Of a stretch of 64,000 nt of DNA, positions 35,793 through 46,700 are shown in pieces (the first letter of the stretch is position 1; each line of letters starts with the position of its first letter). This stretch comes from Agriotes lineatus (lineage: Eukaryota > Arthropoda > Insecta > Coleoptera > Elateridae): the NCBI GenBank assembly GCA_940337035.1, contig CALNHX010002303.1, positions 1-64,000 on the forward strand. The letters run 5' to 3'. Made by a program: the position numbers and the translations under genes. The notes beneath the pieces were generated by a model. It saw only the letters and a program-made list of their open reading frames with translations. It ran no database searches and was not told the origin of the DNA.

Positions 35793-36035
35793 GCCAGTGG
35801 CCTATTTTAGCCACAAAGTGGTTCTGTGAGCTCTCTTTGCCCTTAGGCTGGGTAGGTGGGTAGCCTTGCCCGTCGAAAGCGAGGAAGAGTTCCCTTGTCT
35901 AGGGGTTAACGACTACCACAGGTGTCAGCGTGGTAGCCGGGGTGCGTACGATTTTAAAAATCGTTATAGAGTCCGCCGGGATTCGTACCCGGGCCGGCCG
36001 CCTAAGAGGCGAGCATTTCCTCACCTCCCCGCTTA
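35793..36035 (-). mobile_element. tRNA-derived SINE, minus strand
   Basis: Read on the minus strand, the block starts near 36035 with a tRNA-like head and contains GGTACGAATCC (35989-35979), a one-mismatch match to the RNA polymerase III B box GGTTCGANTCC. A plausible anticodon arm ('CTCGCCTCTTAGGCGG') precedes it. The body is GC-rich, contrasts with its flanks, and includes the short palindrome ACGATTTT-A-AAAATCGT (35948-35964). It ends near a GGCCACTGGCC word (35802-35792). A clear target duplication was not found. The frame that happens to be open on the plus strand here (35866-36051) is a shadow of the SINE. Confidence 0.6.
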
Positions 36036-36224
36036 TTTTATCAGACTCTAGAAACTTTAGACAAAATAAATGAAAACACTTTGGCGCAGAAAGAGCAGGT
36101 TAAAAAGATTGTCAAGTTATTTTAAGCTAGACTTCATTGAGTTAAATAAAAATAACAGACTGATAAAAGTTTATTTTAAGGTAAATCTATTTATAAACAT
36201 TTGTATTGTATGTATGTATTATCC

Positions 36225-36340
36225 GTAACCTCATTTACATTGAGGTGTAGAGGCTGGTGCTTTATGCGCTTGCATCTGGCGGTACAATGCTCAACTTGCT
36301 CCGGATTCGGGTTCCAGCGCGTTTTTTTTTAAATTTACGA
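36225..36340 (+). mobile_element. SINE-like tRNA-related fragment
   Basis: GC-richer block with 'GATTCGGGTTCC' (around 36303-36314), which resembles a diverged B box, followed by a T run and AT-rich tail. The layout is like the SINE near 61.1 kb: tRNA-like part, then Ts, then AT-rich sequence. No clear A box was found, so this is tentative. Confidence 0.33.
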
Positions 36341-36991
36341 AATAAAATTAAGTAAAATTTGTTTTGGTTTACCTACGTTTTCAGATATCTGAAGAATACC
36401 GTTTTTGTCTGTGTATTTATACCTATAAAAAAATTTAGAAAGCTTGTGAGAATGAGTTTATGTGCTTTAAGTATCACATCAGCTTAAATAAAAGTGCCAA
36501 TTTTCTTTTCCTTGCTGTAATATTAAAAAAAAATATGAGAAGGAACCTTTAGTAATAGAGACATATGAAACACAGATTCAAGTTTTGCTATGGGAAGCCC
36601 TTCAGGAAACAGTTAAAAATTGAAAATTTATCCTTTTATCTTGTAGTACACACGCTATTACTAATACTATTACAAAAGCGAAGTATGTACAAATAAAGGT
36701 GTATAAATAAATATTGCATTCGACTGATACTTTTTGAAGTCCCGCCGGGCTTTTCGCTGGAAACAGATGGTTTGAGTATAGTACGCAACCCACGAGACTT
36801 GGTCAAATTTACTAAGTATGGTCGCCGTTTTCTGTAACTAAGACAAGCTAAACGCTATATATGCTTGCCGTTTATTTGCTGCAGAATTTCATTGTTGGCC
36901 CGAACTAGGGAAATATTTGTGTGGTATTCCACAAATGCTTGTGATCTTCCTACGTAGGAACTCTTTACCACGTAAGTTTAGCTTTAAGTTA

Positions 36992-36994
<3 letters not shown>
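36341..36994. other. AT-rich spacer, no gene
   Basis: Nothing recognised. The short minus frame at 36602-36793 has no domain. Confidence 0.45.

Positions 36995-37047
<53 letters not shown>
36995..37047. repeat. (TC)n microsatellite
   Basis: About 23 uninterrupted TC dinucleotides, then one interruption (TG) and a short continuation. Long frames on both strands here (RERERE or SLSLSL) are products of this repeat and are not genes. Confidence 0.97.
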
Positions 37048-37048
<1 letters not shown>

Positions 37049-37072
37049 GGATTGGCGAGTAAGACCAGCTTC

Positions 37073-37235
37073 AGGAAATTTCCATCAAAAAGCGACTCGA
37101 CAAATGGGTTCAGAAGTTCTTTTTCCACCGAAAATCGGTTCGACAAAAGATCAGTGGTTGTTTGCCACTGAGCATCGGCTCGACAACAAATCAGAGGTTA
37201 TTCTGCCACTGAAAATCGGCTTGACAATATATCGG
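37073..37235. repeat. 41-bp minisatellite, about four copies
   Basis: Units begin at about 37110, 37151 and 37191 and share TCAGNGGTT, 'CCACTGA' and 'ATCGGCTCGACAA'. A partial first copy lies just left (from about 37073). Unit length is 40-41 bp. It directly follows the (TC)n tract. Confidence 0.75.
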
Positions 37236-37918
37236 GTCTAAGTTTTGGAATCTCAGGACGATGCTTCGACTCTGGCTGTCTTCTTGGGGTGAGCCTGCGA
37301 CTCAAATTGTTTTAGACGGGCCGGGTAGCGGCCTTTTATACCCGTTCGAGCCTCCTTCTACTTGGAACAGATTATTGGAGCAGAATAGTAGTGCTTCGCT
37401 GCAAGTACTTATTATGAGAACACGAGCATTACTGGGGTTTACTGTGAGTCACAAAGTGCAAAGACTAAAGGTTTATTGTGGTAAGGTGGCCACTTGCACA
37501 TGTTCAGTTACTATTGTTTGTAGTCAAATATATAATTTGCATTGGCGCAAACGTCACAATATTTATTATTCCTCTAATTATATTTTAACATAGTTTTAAT
37601 ATGTATATGAAAGCATGGAAAATCAATTTTACTTTATAAACAACCATAAAAATTCCTACAATTGAACTAATCGGGATTAAAAAGAGCAAGTGGAGAATGT
37701 TTGGGAATGAATACTGCGTGGTTTTAATTTTATGTTTATGTTCTACATGATATTAGTCGGAATTTTACCATTTAGCATGAGTTTTTCTAGGAAAAATTGA
37801 GCAAAATTTAGAATTTTAAATGAAAAATTATGATGAGGGTCTAAGGAAAAGGTTATTATGTATGAATGGACACATGTTCCAAATGCGTTTCGGTGTGTCC
37901 CTGCTTCTGTTTTATGAG
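37236..37918. other. Spacer, GC-richer at its left end
   Basis: The part 37261-37450 is GC-richer and has an open plus frame, but no domain or splice pattern is visible. It may belong to the element that carries the minisatellite. No gene is called. Confidence 0.4.
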
Positions 37919-39320
37919 TTAGACCGTTCCAAAATTCTTGCTTTTAACTCTTTGTAATTTTGTAGTTAAATATGCTGTTTCTATGTCTCGCGAGGTCTTT
38001 AACCATGGTCCTTTGCCCATCCCTTGTTTGTATCCCTTCTTTGACTCCGCACATCCATTAAGTCGATTTCTGGCTCTCATTTCCATCGCTCTTGGTTCAT
38101 ACCCCTTCCTCCCTGTGCTCTCGTCTTCCATCTTCATAGGTGTGCTAGTAATCTTAGTTGTGCTTTTTTAGTTGAACCCTAAACTGCTTTATATTTAGTT
38201 CTGTTTCTATAATTATGTTCCTGATCTCGCCATTCCCATCCATATTTTTTAAGAACCTCGTTAGGACTGGTACTACCACTATCTTGTACACTGTTGGCTC
38301 GTTTCCCAAGAACTTTTTTTTAAGCTCCTGTTGGCAGCGCCTATTTTTCATTGATCCCTTCTGCCATGGTCCCCTTTTCACTAATCATTGCGCCTTCTCA
38401 AAGCTTTGTCGCCCAACCTTATCTGATGCGTTATCGCAAGTTCTTTGCTATGTTTCCCATTACTAACATGTTATCGCGTACCACAGTGTTGTGCATTCTG
38501 CCGGTCTCATTTCCATATTTCTAGGTAGCATGTTTTTATCTTTCTTCGGCACAGCTTTATTTTGACTATCTCTATAATAAATGGTAAATGGTTTAAAATT
38601 GAGTCTTGCTTTAATAGTTTCTGCCTCAAAGATGTCTATGATGCAATATTCTTATGCAGCGTTTACTAGTGCGATATAAAGTTTAGATTGCATCTATCAG
38701 TCCTTTCCCCACTCTTCTCTCCTTGAGATTTGCTCATACCTCCATATCGAATGCTTTCTCTATATCTAGAAAACCTAGGTGTAATTTATTTGTGGTACCA
38801 AATCGTCTTTTATGCGAACTGTCGTAACGCATAAGTAAATTTGTGTACTTTAGTTTGCCTTGAATTCATACCGCCCTTTCTCCAGCTGGTGTTCTGTTTT
38901 CTTTCTTAGTCTGTTTTCTAATGTTTTCGTATAAATCTTGTACGTCTTGTATGCGTCAGTATTATTATTGATCAATTTCAGTTTCTTCCAACCGTTTTTA
39001 CATTTTCGGCGTTATTTCACCAATCCCAGCTTTCTTTCCTACTTTTAATTTGCTCAAGGCTGCCTCTAGTTCTTCCATTGTAATACGATGTTCTTCGGTT
39101 CCTGTTTTTAACCAGTTATTTGGTTTTACAGTTCTTGTTTCCACCTCGCCATTATGGGTTTTTCTTTCTTCAATGTTTTCAACATATTGTGAAATACTTT
39201 TTGATTTTCATTAAAGCCTTTCTCCATTGTTGGTTCAAATTTTTGTCGGCTTTCGCTGCATTTTTACCCGATTAATTTGCATCCTTCGTGTGCCTTCTTT
39301 TCCAAGCTTTCTTCATTTCT
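37919..39320 (-). pseudogene. Fossil LINE reverse transcriptase (non-Jockey), minus strand
   Basis: Pieces of a reverse transcriptase survive in shifted frames and in the right order. At 39095-39020 'ITMEELEAALSKLKVGKKAG' is the start of the RT domain (compare SPGPDGI in the Jockey element). At about 38800-38745 'LHLGFLDIEKAFD' is motif A. At 38381-38154 'IVVVPVLT' and 'ETELNIKQFRVQLKK' match the post-RT region, and at 38137-37919 'GYEPRAMEMRARNR' lies where related elements have a basic tail. Between them are stops and frameshifts. Upstream, 'KEMKKAWKRR' (about 39310) looks like the linker before RT, and a charged stretch at 40350-40255 ('AKREFYEEKQRQLDEEEW') may be an older part of the same copy. 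It is a dead element. Confidence 0.8.
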
Positions 39321-40959
39321 TTAACCTCTTGCTTTGATTGCTTGCTTCTTAGGGATCTTTACGTCCCAGTTGTCGAATTTTGTAGTTTCTATAGCCAGAT
39401 TGCTGGGTATGTCCATATCTGTGATTCCTTTTTTGTTATCGTTTGTATGGCTCTTTCAAAACTTCTCGATGCAACTTGTTACGTTCAGAATGCGTCTCTA
39501 TGTTGACGTCTGTGACGCATTATTTGAATTTCGCGCGCCCCTCTCCTGCTTACATTTTGGTTTCGATTCACCTAGTTGATGACAGCGGGATTATGCCGTT
39601 TGGCAGTTCTTTGACATCAATTCTTGGCCTATTCTTCAGGAAGCACTTTGTTGTCCCATCTATTTTTCACGCGGCCGATTATCTGTGCTGCAGGTTTGGG
39701 AGATTCATTTTAAGCCCCTGCTAATCCACATTAGGACCGTGATCTTGACCTGGTGCAGTCGTGATATGCACATTTTCAATCCAGCTTTTTTTGTGCAGTT
39801 TGGGGTATAACCTTCAACGCTCTATATATGCATTCGAGAGGACCTGGGGCTTCAAGATCAAAGTGTTTTGAGGTGCACCTTAATATTGCCTATATAAATC
39901 ACCATACGTATTACTTCATTTTAACATTTATTGATCACATTATTTATGACCTTATTGTATGCTATTTTTATATGTGATCATTATACTGTAATATGAGCAT
40001 TCTGTTTTGTTTTTTGTTATTGCTATTTAGATTCATGTGCTTTCTTTTAGATTATTGTGCTACCTTACGAATTCTCTATAATACCTGGATATACTTGTGG
40101 TTAATTAAAAGATTCATTGGCGCCCTTGTTGGCTTTTTAATTAATCGTTAGTGCTTAAAGAACTGCAACCGTCTCCCTGAGTTAGTCCGACCGGCAAATG
40201 TATTCACGAGATTTAGCTGACTAATGATTTGAAGCTAACAAACAATATGTGTCATTTATCCTGTTCACTACTGTACTATTTAGATCCTCAGTTATTATAA
40301 TTTTCCATTCTTCTTCGTCTAGCTGTCTTTGCTTTTCCTCATAGAATTCCCTTTTTGCTTCAGCGGTGTCATGTGTATTCTATCTATGCCATCAACATTT
40401 TCTCTGATTTTTTATACTTGCACCCTTTTTATACTTTGATGTCACAATGTGGATATTATAACACCAAAAAGAGTTCTCTGTTTTTGCATTGTTATTTTCA
40501 TACGAAAAAGTTAAAATTGCCTACTTTGTTTCAGACAACTGATAGATTGTCACATTTATGAATAGTCAAAATGTTTATTACTTTTATGCAAAGTAGATAA
40601 AATAGTATATTATATAGGTACAAGTTCAGTAAGAAGCATTGCAGCAATAGTTCCATTGGAGCACTCCACGCTGCGCTCGTCGTGCTCCAACCCCACTTGT
40701 GTTACAATTAATAGATGCTCTTATTAAACTAGTATAATAATATACTATAATGGCTTTAAATCTGGCGCATACAGTGGTATTTTATAATAAAGGCATTAAA
40801 TTTATTGTTGTGATGTACACTGTTTGGTTAGTGCGCTTGATTACTATAGCACCAGAGATGATTTCCGTCTGCCAGAAATTGCCAAGGTTAATTAGATAGT
40901 GCTCGTGTTTAGGAAGGAAGTGTATGAACAGCAAGTTCTTATTTCAATATTTTTATTTT
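39321..40959. other. Region probably derived from the adjacent LINE fossil, then spacer
   Basis: Minus-strand translation of 39321-39800 gives lysine-rich scraps consistent with the pre-RT part of the 38-39 kb LINE, but no motif is secure. From about 39850 to 40950 the sequence is AT-rich with no gene seen, apart from the charged minus-strand stretch near 40255-40350. Confidence 0.35.
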
Positions 40960-41640
40960 TTCCAAAGGTGGCCGACTCTGCTGCACGTAGAGGATATGTA
41001 AATACGAGTCGCTTTCCGGCACCTCGACCTGTCGTACGGGCAAGAGGCAGTTTGAGCGCACGTAATTCTGTCGATCAAGCCGGCATCGTTAGGAATTCGA
41101 AAAATCGGCTCTATTAAACCTATCTCTGGCTGCAACGTGCCAATCAGCCATTAGTAAAACAACTACATTCCATTCAGCCGAATTCCGGCCATTGATAGCC
41201 AACAAAGCCAAACACTGCCTGCTGGCAAACTCGTCCACAACAAAATCATGAATTAAAAAGGCCAGTCAGGGAAGATGACATAACAGAAATCACAATCTCA
41301 ATATAAATGGATTTGGCGTCGATACGATCGCTGAACGCATCTTAGGCTTGGCGATTGATAGGTGATAACGCCTGTACCTGGTCCTCGACAGCCTGACGAG
41401 GATTTCCTCTCTTATCATAATTACGTATTCTGGAATTCGTCTCGCAAGGATTCGGAACGACCAGTTTGCCGCAGTTTACATTGTGCACCGCGACCTGTCA
41501 GCAGGAGCAGCAAACGCGGACGAATTACTCGAAATGACGCTGCACTTAGCATTAAGGCTTATATGTGCGTGCAAGTTTCTGCTTTGGTGGGCACGAATCG
41601 GTCTGTGTGAGGGGCATTACTTCAGAAAGCCTCGTTAAGC
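40960..41640. promoter_or_regulatory. GC-richer island, candidate regulatory element or exon remnant
   Basis: Composition rises for about 680 bp. Short plus frames (40899-41117, 41362-41610) are arginine- and serine-rich but show no domain. The segment borders the 192-bp array directly. I infer a conserved non-coding element or eroded GC-rich insertion, and cannot choose between them. Confidence 0.25.
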
Positions 41641-41779
41641 TTCGAACTTCACCTTCTGTTCTATCAAATTTAAAAGTTTGGTCATCCAGACAGCTTCTTG
41701 AGCTTATACAGATGAACATTTCAGATTTTCCGCTTTTTCAAATTTGCGAATCACACTGTAAGATTTCTGAACTTCTGTA

Positions 41780-44700
41780 GAGTTAATCGATTTCAACATT
41801 TCATAGTGTAACTCTCTCAGTTGGATATGTGCTCGGGTACCGTACTGAACGAGTAGGTAGACTAGCACTTGAGAGGTTGAATTTAAGACAACTTTCGCAT
41901 CTGTTTTCCTAAGATTAGAATACTGGAAGCTATGTGGGTACTAAGAGTTTATGAGTTCAATAAAGACAAATTTACTGTTTCATCTACCAAATGTCTAAGT
42001 TATTTTACACTGCGAGTTTCTGATAAGCTGCTCTAGAACTAATTGAGTTCAACATGTCCAGTTTTTGCTTTTGTTCGCTTTTGTACAGTACTGAACGAGT
42101 AGTTAGATTCAGTTATTAGAAATTATGTGGGTATTAAAAGCCTACGAGTTCAATAAAGACAACTTTATTGTCTCTTCGGCAAAGTTTGTAAGTGATTTCA
42201 CATTGTAAGCTTGGTGAGCTCCTCCAGAACTAATTGAGTTCAACATTGTCCAGTGTTTACTTTTGTTCGCTTTTGTACAGTACTGAACAAGTAGTTAGAT
42301 TCAGTTATTAGAAATTATGTGGGTACTAAAAGCCTTCGAGTTGGATAAAGACAACTTTATTGTCTCTTCGGCAAAGTTTGTAAGTGATTTCACATTGTAA
42401 GCTTGGTGAGCTCCTCCAGAACTAATTGAGTTCAACATTGTCCGGTGTTTGCTTTTGTTCGCTTTTGTACAGTACTGAACGAGTAGTTAGATTCAGTTAT
42501 TAGAAATTATGTGGGTTCTAAAAGCCTACGAGTTGAATGAAGACAAGTTTATTGTCTCTTCGGCAAAGTTTGTAACACATTTAACATTGTAGGTTTGGTG
42601 AGCTCCTCCTGAACTAATTGAGTTCAACATTGCAATTCATATCTGTGCAGTACTGAACGAGTAGTCAGATTAGGATAGTAGACAGTTTTTAAGTGATGTC
42701 ACATTGTAGGCTTGGCGAGCTCCTTCTGAACTAATTGAGTTCAACATTGTCCCGTTCTTGCTTTTGTTCGCTTTTGTACAGTACTGAACGAGTAGTTAGA
42801 TTCAGTTATTAGAAATTATGTAGATACTAACAGCCTACGAGTTTAATAAAGACAACTTTATTGTCTCTTCGGCAAAGCTTGTAAGTGATTTCACATTGTA
42901 GGCTTGGTGAGCTCCTCCTGAACTAATTAAGTTCAACGATGCAATTATTTCGCATGCTCACATCTGTGCAGTACTGAACGAGTAGTCAGATTAGGATAGT
43001 AGAAATTATGTGGGTACTAAAAGCCTATGAGCTCAATAAAGGTAGCTTTATTATCTCTTCTGCAAAATGTTTAAGTTCTTTTACATTGCTAGGTTGCTGA
43101 GCTTCGTCAGAACTAATCAAGTTCAACATTGCTAAATTTTTGCCCTTGTTAACATCTCTGCAGTACTGAACTAGAAATTATATGAGTACTAAGACTAAGA
43201 CTAAGAGTTAAATAAATGTAACTTTGCTGTTTATTCTTCAAAATCTGTAAGTTTTTTCACATTGCCAAATTGCTGACGGTCTCCATAACTAATTGAGTTC
43301 AACATTGCAAATTTCTGCTGTTATTCATATCTTTGTAGTAACATTATAGTACTAAAAATTATGTGGGCACCAAAAGCCTACAAGATCAATACAGACAGTT
43401 GTTTTGTTTCTTCTACCAAATTTATAAGTTCTTTCATAGTACGAGCTTGTTGACTTCCTCCAGAACTACTTGAGTTGGGCAAATTTTTGCTCTTGTTCAC
43501 ATCTGCGCAATACTGAACGAGTTGCTAGATTAGGATACTTGCAGTTATGTAGGTATTAAGAACCTACGATTTCAATTTTCTGCCAGATTTTGTCTTTTCT
43601 GTCAGATTTCTAAATTCTCTTACAATCCGAGATAGCCGGTGTTCTCCAGAACTATGTAGGTAGTTCAATATTGCGCAATTTTTGCACATATTTACATCTG
43701 TGCTATACTAAATGGGTTGCTAGATTAGGATAGTAAAATGATGTGGTACTACTTATTGTCTCTATCGCAAAATCTGTAAGTTCTTTCATTTGGTGAGATT
43801 GCTGTGCTTTTCCAGCACCAATTGAGCCCAACATTGTGCAATATTTGCCATTGTTCACATGTGTACAATAGTGAACGAATTGCTAGATTAGGATACTAAA
43901 AATTATGTGGGTACTAAGAACCTACGATTTCAATAAAAACAAATTTTCTGTCTTTTCTGCCAGTTTTGTAAGTTCTCTTACAATCCGAGATAGTCGATCT
44001 TCTCCAGAACTAATGTACGTAGTTTAACTTTGCCCAATTTTTGCACTTACTCTCATCTGTGCAGTACTGAATGGGTTGCTAGATTAGGATACTAGAAATT
44101 ATGTGGTCTCTATCGCAAAATATGTAAGTTCTTTCACATGGTGAGATTGCTGAGCTTTTTCAGAACCGATTGAGTTCAATATTGTGTAAATTTTACCCTT
44201 GTTCACATCTGTACAATACTGAATGAGTTGCTAGAATAGGATACTAGAAATGATGTGGATATTAAGAACCTACGATTTCAGTAAAAACAAATTTGCTATA
44301 TTTTCTGCCAGATTTGTAAATTCTTCAATCCGAGATTGCTGATCTTCTCCAGAACTAATGTAGGTAGTTCAACTTTGCGCAATTTTTGATGTTGTTCACA
44401 TCTGTGCAGTACTGAATGGGTTACTAGATTAGGATACTAGTAGTGATGTGGTACTACTTCTTGTCTCTGTCGCAAAATCTGTAAGTTCTTTTACGTTATG
44501 AGATTGCCGAGCTTCTCCAGAACTAGTAATTGAGTTCAAAATTGCGCATTGTTTTGTTCGTGAACACATCTGTGGAGTACTGTACGAGTTGTTAGATTAG
44601 GATGCTAGAAATTATGTGGGTAGTAAGTAGTAAGAGCCCACGAGTTTAATAAAAACAGCTTAACTGTGTCTTCTAGCGAAATTTGTATTTTTTTTTCATT

Positions 44701-46700
44701 TTATTAGATTGCTGAGCTTCTCGAGATCTTACTGAATTCAACGACGGCAGTTTTTGATTTTGTTCAGGTCTGTGCAGTACTAAACCAGTAGTTAAATTAG
44801 GATACTGGAAATTATGTGAGGACTAAATCAGCTTAACAGAGGTAACTTTATTGTCTCTTCTGAAAAATTTGTAAATTCTCTCACATTGTGAGATCGCAGA
44901 GTTTCTTCATATAAAATTGAGTTCAACATTGCACATTTGTCCACGTTTGTATAGTACTAAACGAATATTTATATTAGAATACTAGAAATTGTGTGGGCAC
45001 TAAGAGTCTAAGAGTTCAAGAAAGTCAACTTCACAGTCTGTTCTGTCAAATTTGTAAATTATTTCACATAGAGATTGCTAAGATTCTCCAACATTGCATA
45101 ATTTTTGCTGTTGCTCACGTTTGTACGGTACTAAACGAGTTGCTAGATTGAGATACTGTAAGCTATGTGGGTATTAAGAGAATACTAGTTTAATACAGAC
45201 AAATTTACTGTTTCATCTGAAAAATTTATAAGTTTTTTCAAAGTGCCAGATTGTTGAGCTCCTCTAGAATTACTCACGTCAATGCAGTACTAAATGAAAA
45301 GTTAGATTAGAGTATTAGAAATTGTGTGGGTGATAAAGGTATTTGAGTTGAATAAATGCAATTGTATTGTCTCTTTTGCAAAGTTTCTAAGTTCTTTTAC
45401 ATTGTGTGATTGCTGAGATCCGCCAGAACTAATTGAGTTCAATATTGCGTAACTACTGAAAGAGTAATTGCACTAGAATACTGGGAATTATGTGGGTGGT
45501 AAGACCTTACTAATTTAATAAAGACAACTTTTCACATTCTGAAATTGCTGAGCTTCTTCAGATATAATTGAGTTCAACGTTGCGCAATTTTTGTTTTTGC
45601 TCACATCTGTGCCATACTGAATATGTTGCTAGGTTAGGATACTAGAAGCTATGTGGTTTATAGGAGCTTACATATTTAATAAAGAGAAATTTACTGCTTC
45701 ATTTACCAAATTAGTTCGAGGCTGTTGAGCTTCTCCAGAACGAGTAATCGATTTCAACATTGCGCGCTTTTTACCTGGCTCACGTCTGTGCAGTTGTAAA
45801 TAAGGAGTTAGATTACGATATTAGAAATTATGTGGGTGCTAGAGTCCTATGAATTTAATAAAGGAAACTTTATTGTCTCTTCTGCAAAATTCGAAAGTTC
45901 TTTCACATGGCGAGGTTGCTGAGCTTTTTCGGAACTAATTAGTTCAGCATTGCGCAGATTTTGCTCCTGCTCATGTTTGCGCAGCACTAAACGAGTAGTT
46001 AGATTAGGATATTAGAAATTCTGTGGGTACTAAAAGCATACGAATTCAATAAAGACAACTTTATTACGTCTTTTGTAAGTTCTTTTATAATGCGAGGTTT
46101 CTGAGCTTTTGCTGATCTAATTGAGTTCAACATTTCACAGTTTTTGTTTTTGCTCACGTCTGTGCGGTAGGTACTAAATGAGTTATTATATTAGGATATT
46201 AGAAATTATGTGGGTGCTAAAAGCCACCGAGTTGAATAAAGGCAACTTTATTGACTATTCAGCTAAAGTTGTAACTTCTTCCACACTGAAATTGCTGAGT
46301 TTCTCCAGAATCAACTAAATTTAACTTGGCACAATTTTTACTCTTGGTCACGTTTGTACAGTACTGAACGAGTTGCTACATCAGGATATTAGATGCTATA
46401 TGGGAGGTAAGAGCTTACGAATTCAATAAAGACACATTTACTGTTTCCTCTGAAAAATTGGTATGGTTTTTCATAATGCTAGGTTATTGAGCTTCTCCAG
46501 AACTAATCTAGTTTTACTCTTGCTCACTTCTGTGCAGTAATAAATGAGTAGTTAGATTAGGATATTAGAAATTATGTGGGTACTGAGGGACTATGATTTG
46601 AATAAAGGCAACTTTATTGTATCTTCTGAAAAATTTGTTATTTCAGATTGCTAGATTGATGAGCTTCTCTAGAGCTAATTGAGTTCAATATTGTGTTGAT
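41780..46700. repeat. 192-bp satellite array, about 25 monomers
   Basis: Tandem units contain, in order, 'AACTAATTGAGTTCAACATTG', 'TTTTTGCTTTTGTTC', 'CTGTGCAGTACTGAACGAGT', 'AGTTAGATTAGGATACTAGAA', 'ATTATGTGGGTACTAA', 'CCTACGAGTTCAATAAAGAC', 'ACTTTATTGTCTCTTC' and 'TTTGTAAGTTCTTTCACATTG'. The AATTGAGTTC word recurs at 42041, 42232, 42424, 42616, 42733 and 42925: steps of 191, 192, 192, 117 and 192 bp. One monomer therefore carries a 75-bp deletion. The left third (about 42.0-42.95 kb) is much more uniform than the rest. I found no similarity to the ~190-bp array at 1.5-7.9 kb. Confidence 0.93.

Noticed and set aside
36889..37171. Long frames on both strands with RERERE or SLSLSL repeats
   Set aside because: They are translations of the (TC)n microsatellite and have no flanking coding signal.
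38154..38466. Plus-strand frames at 37938-38171 and 38215-38466
   Set aside because: The minus strand carries recognisable LINE post-RT blocks here, so these are shadows.
41780..46700. CRISPR-like array
   Set aside because: Units are contiguous 192-bp satellite monomers without unique spacers, in a eukaryotic setting.
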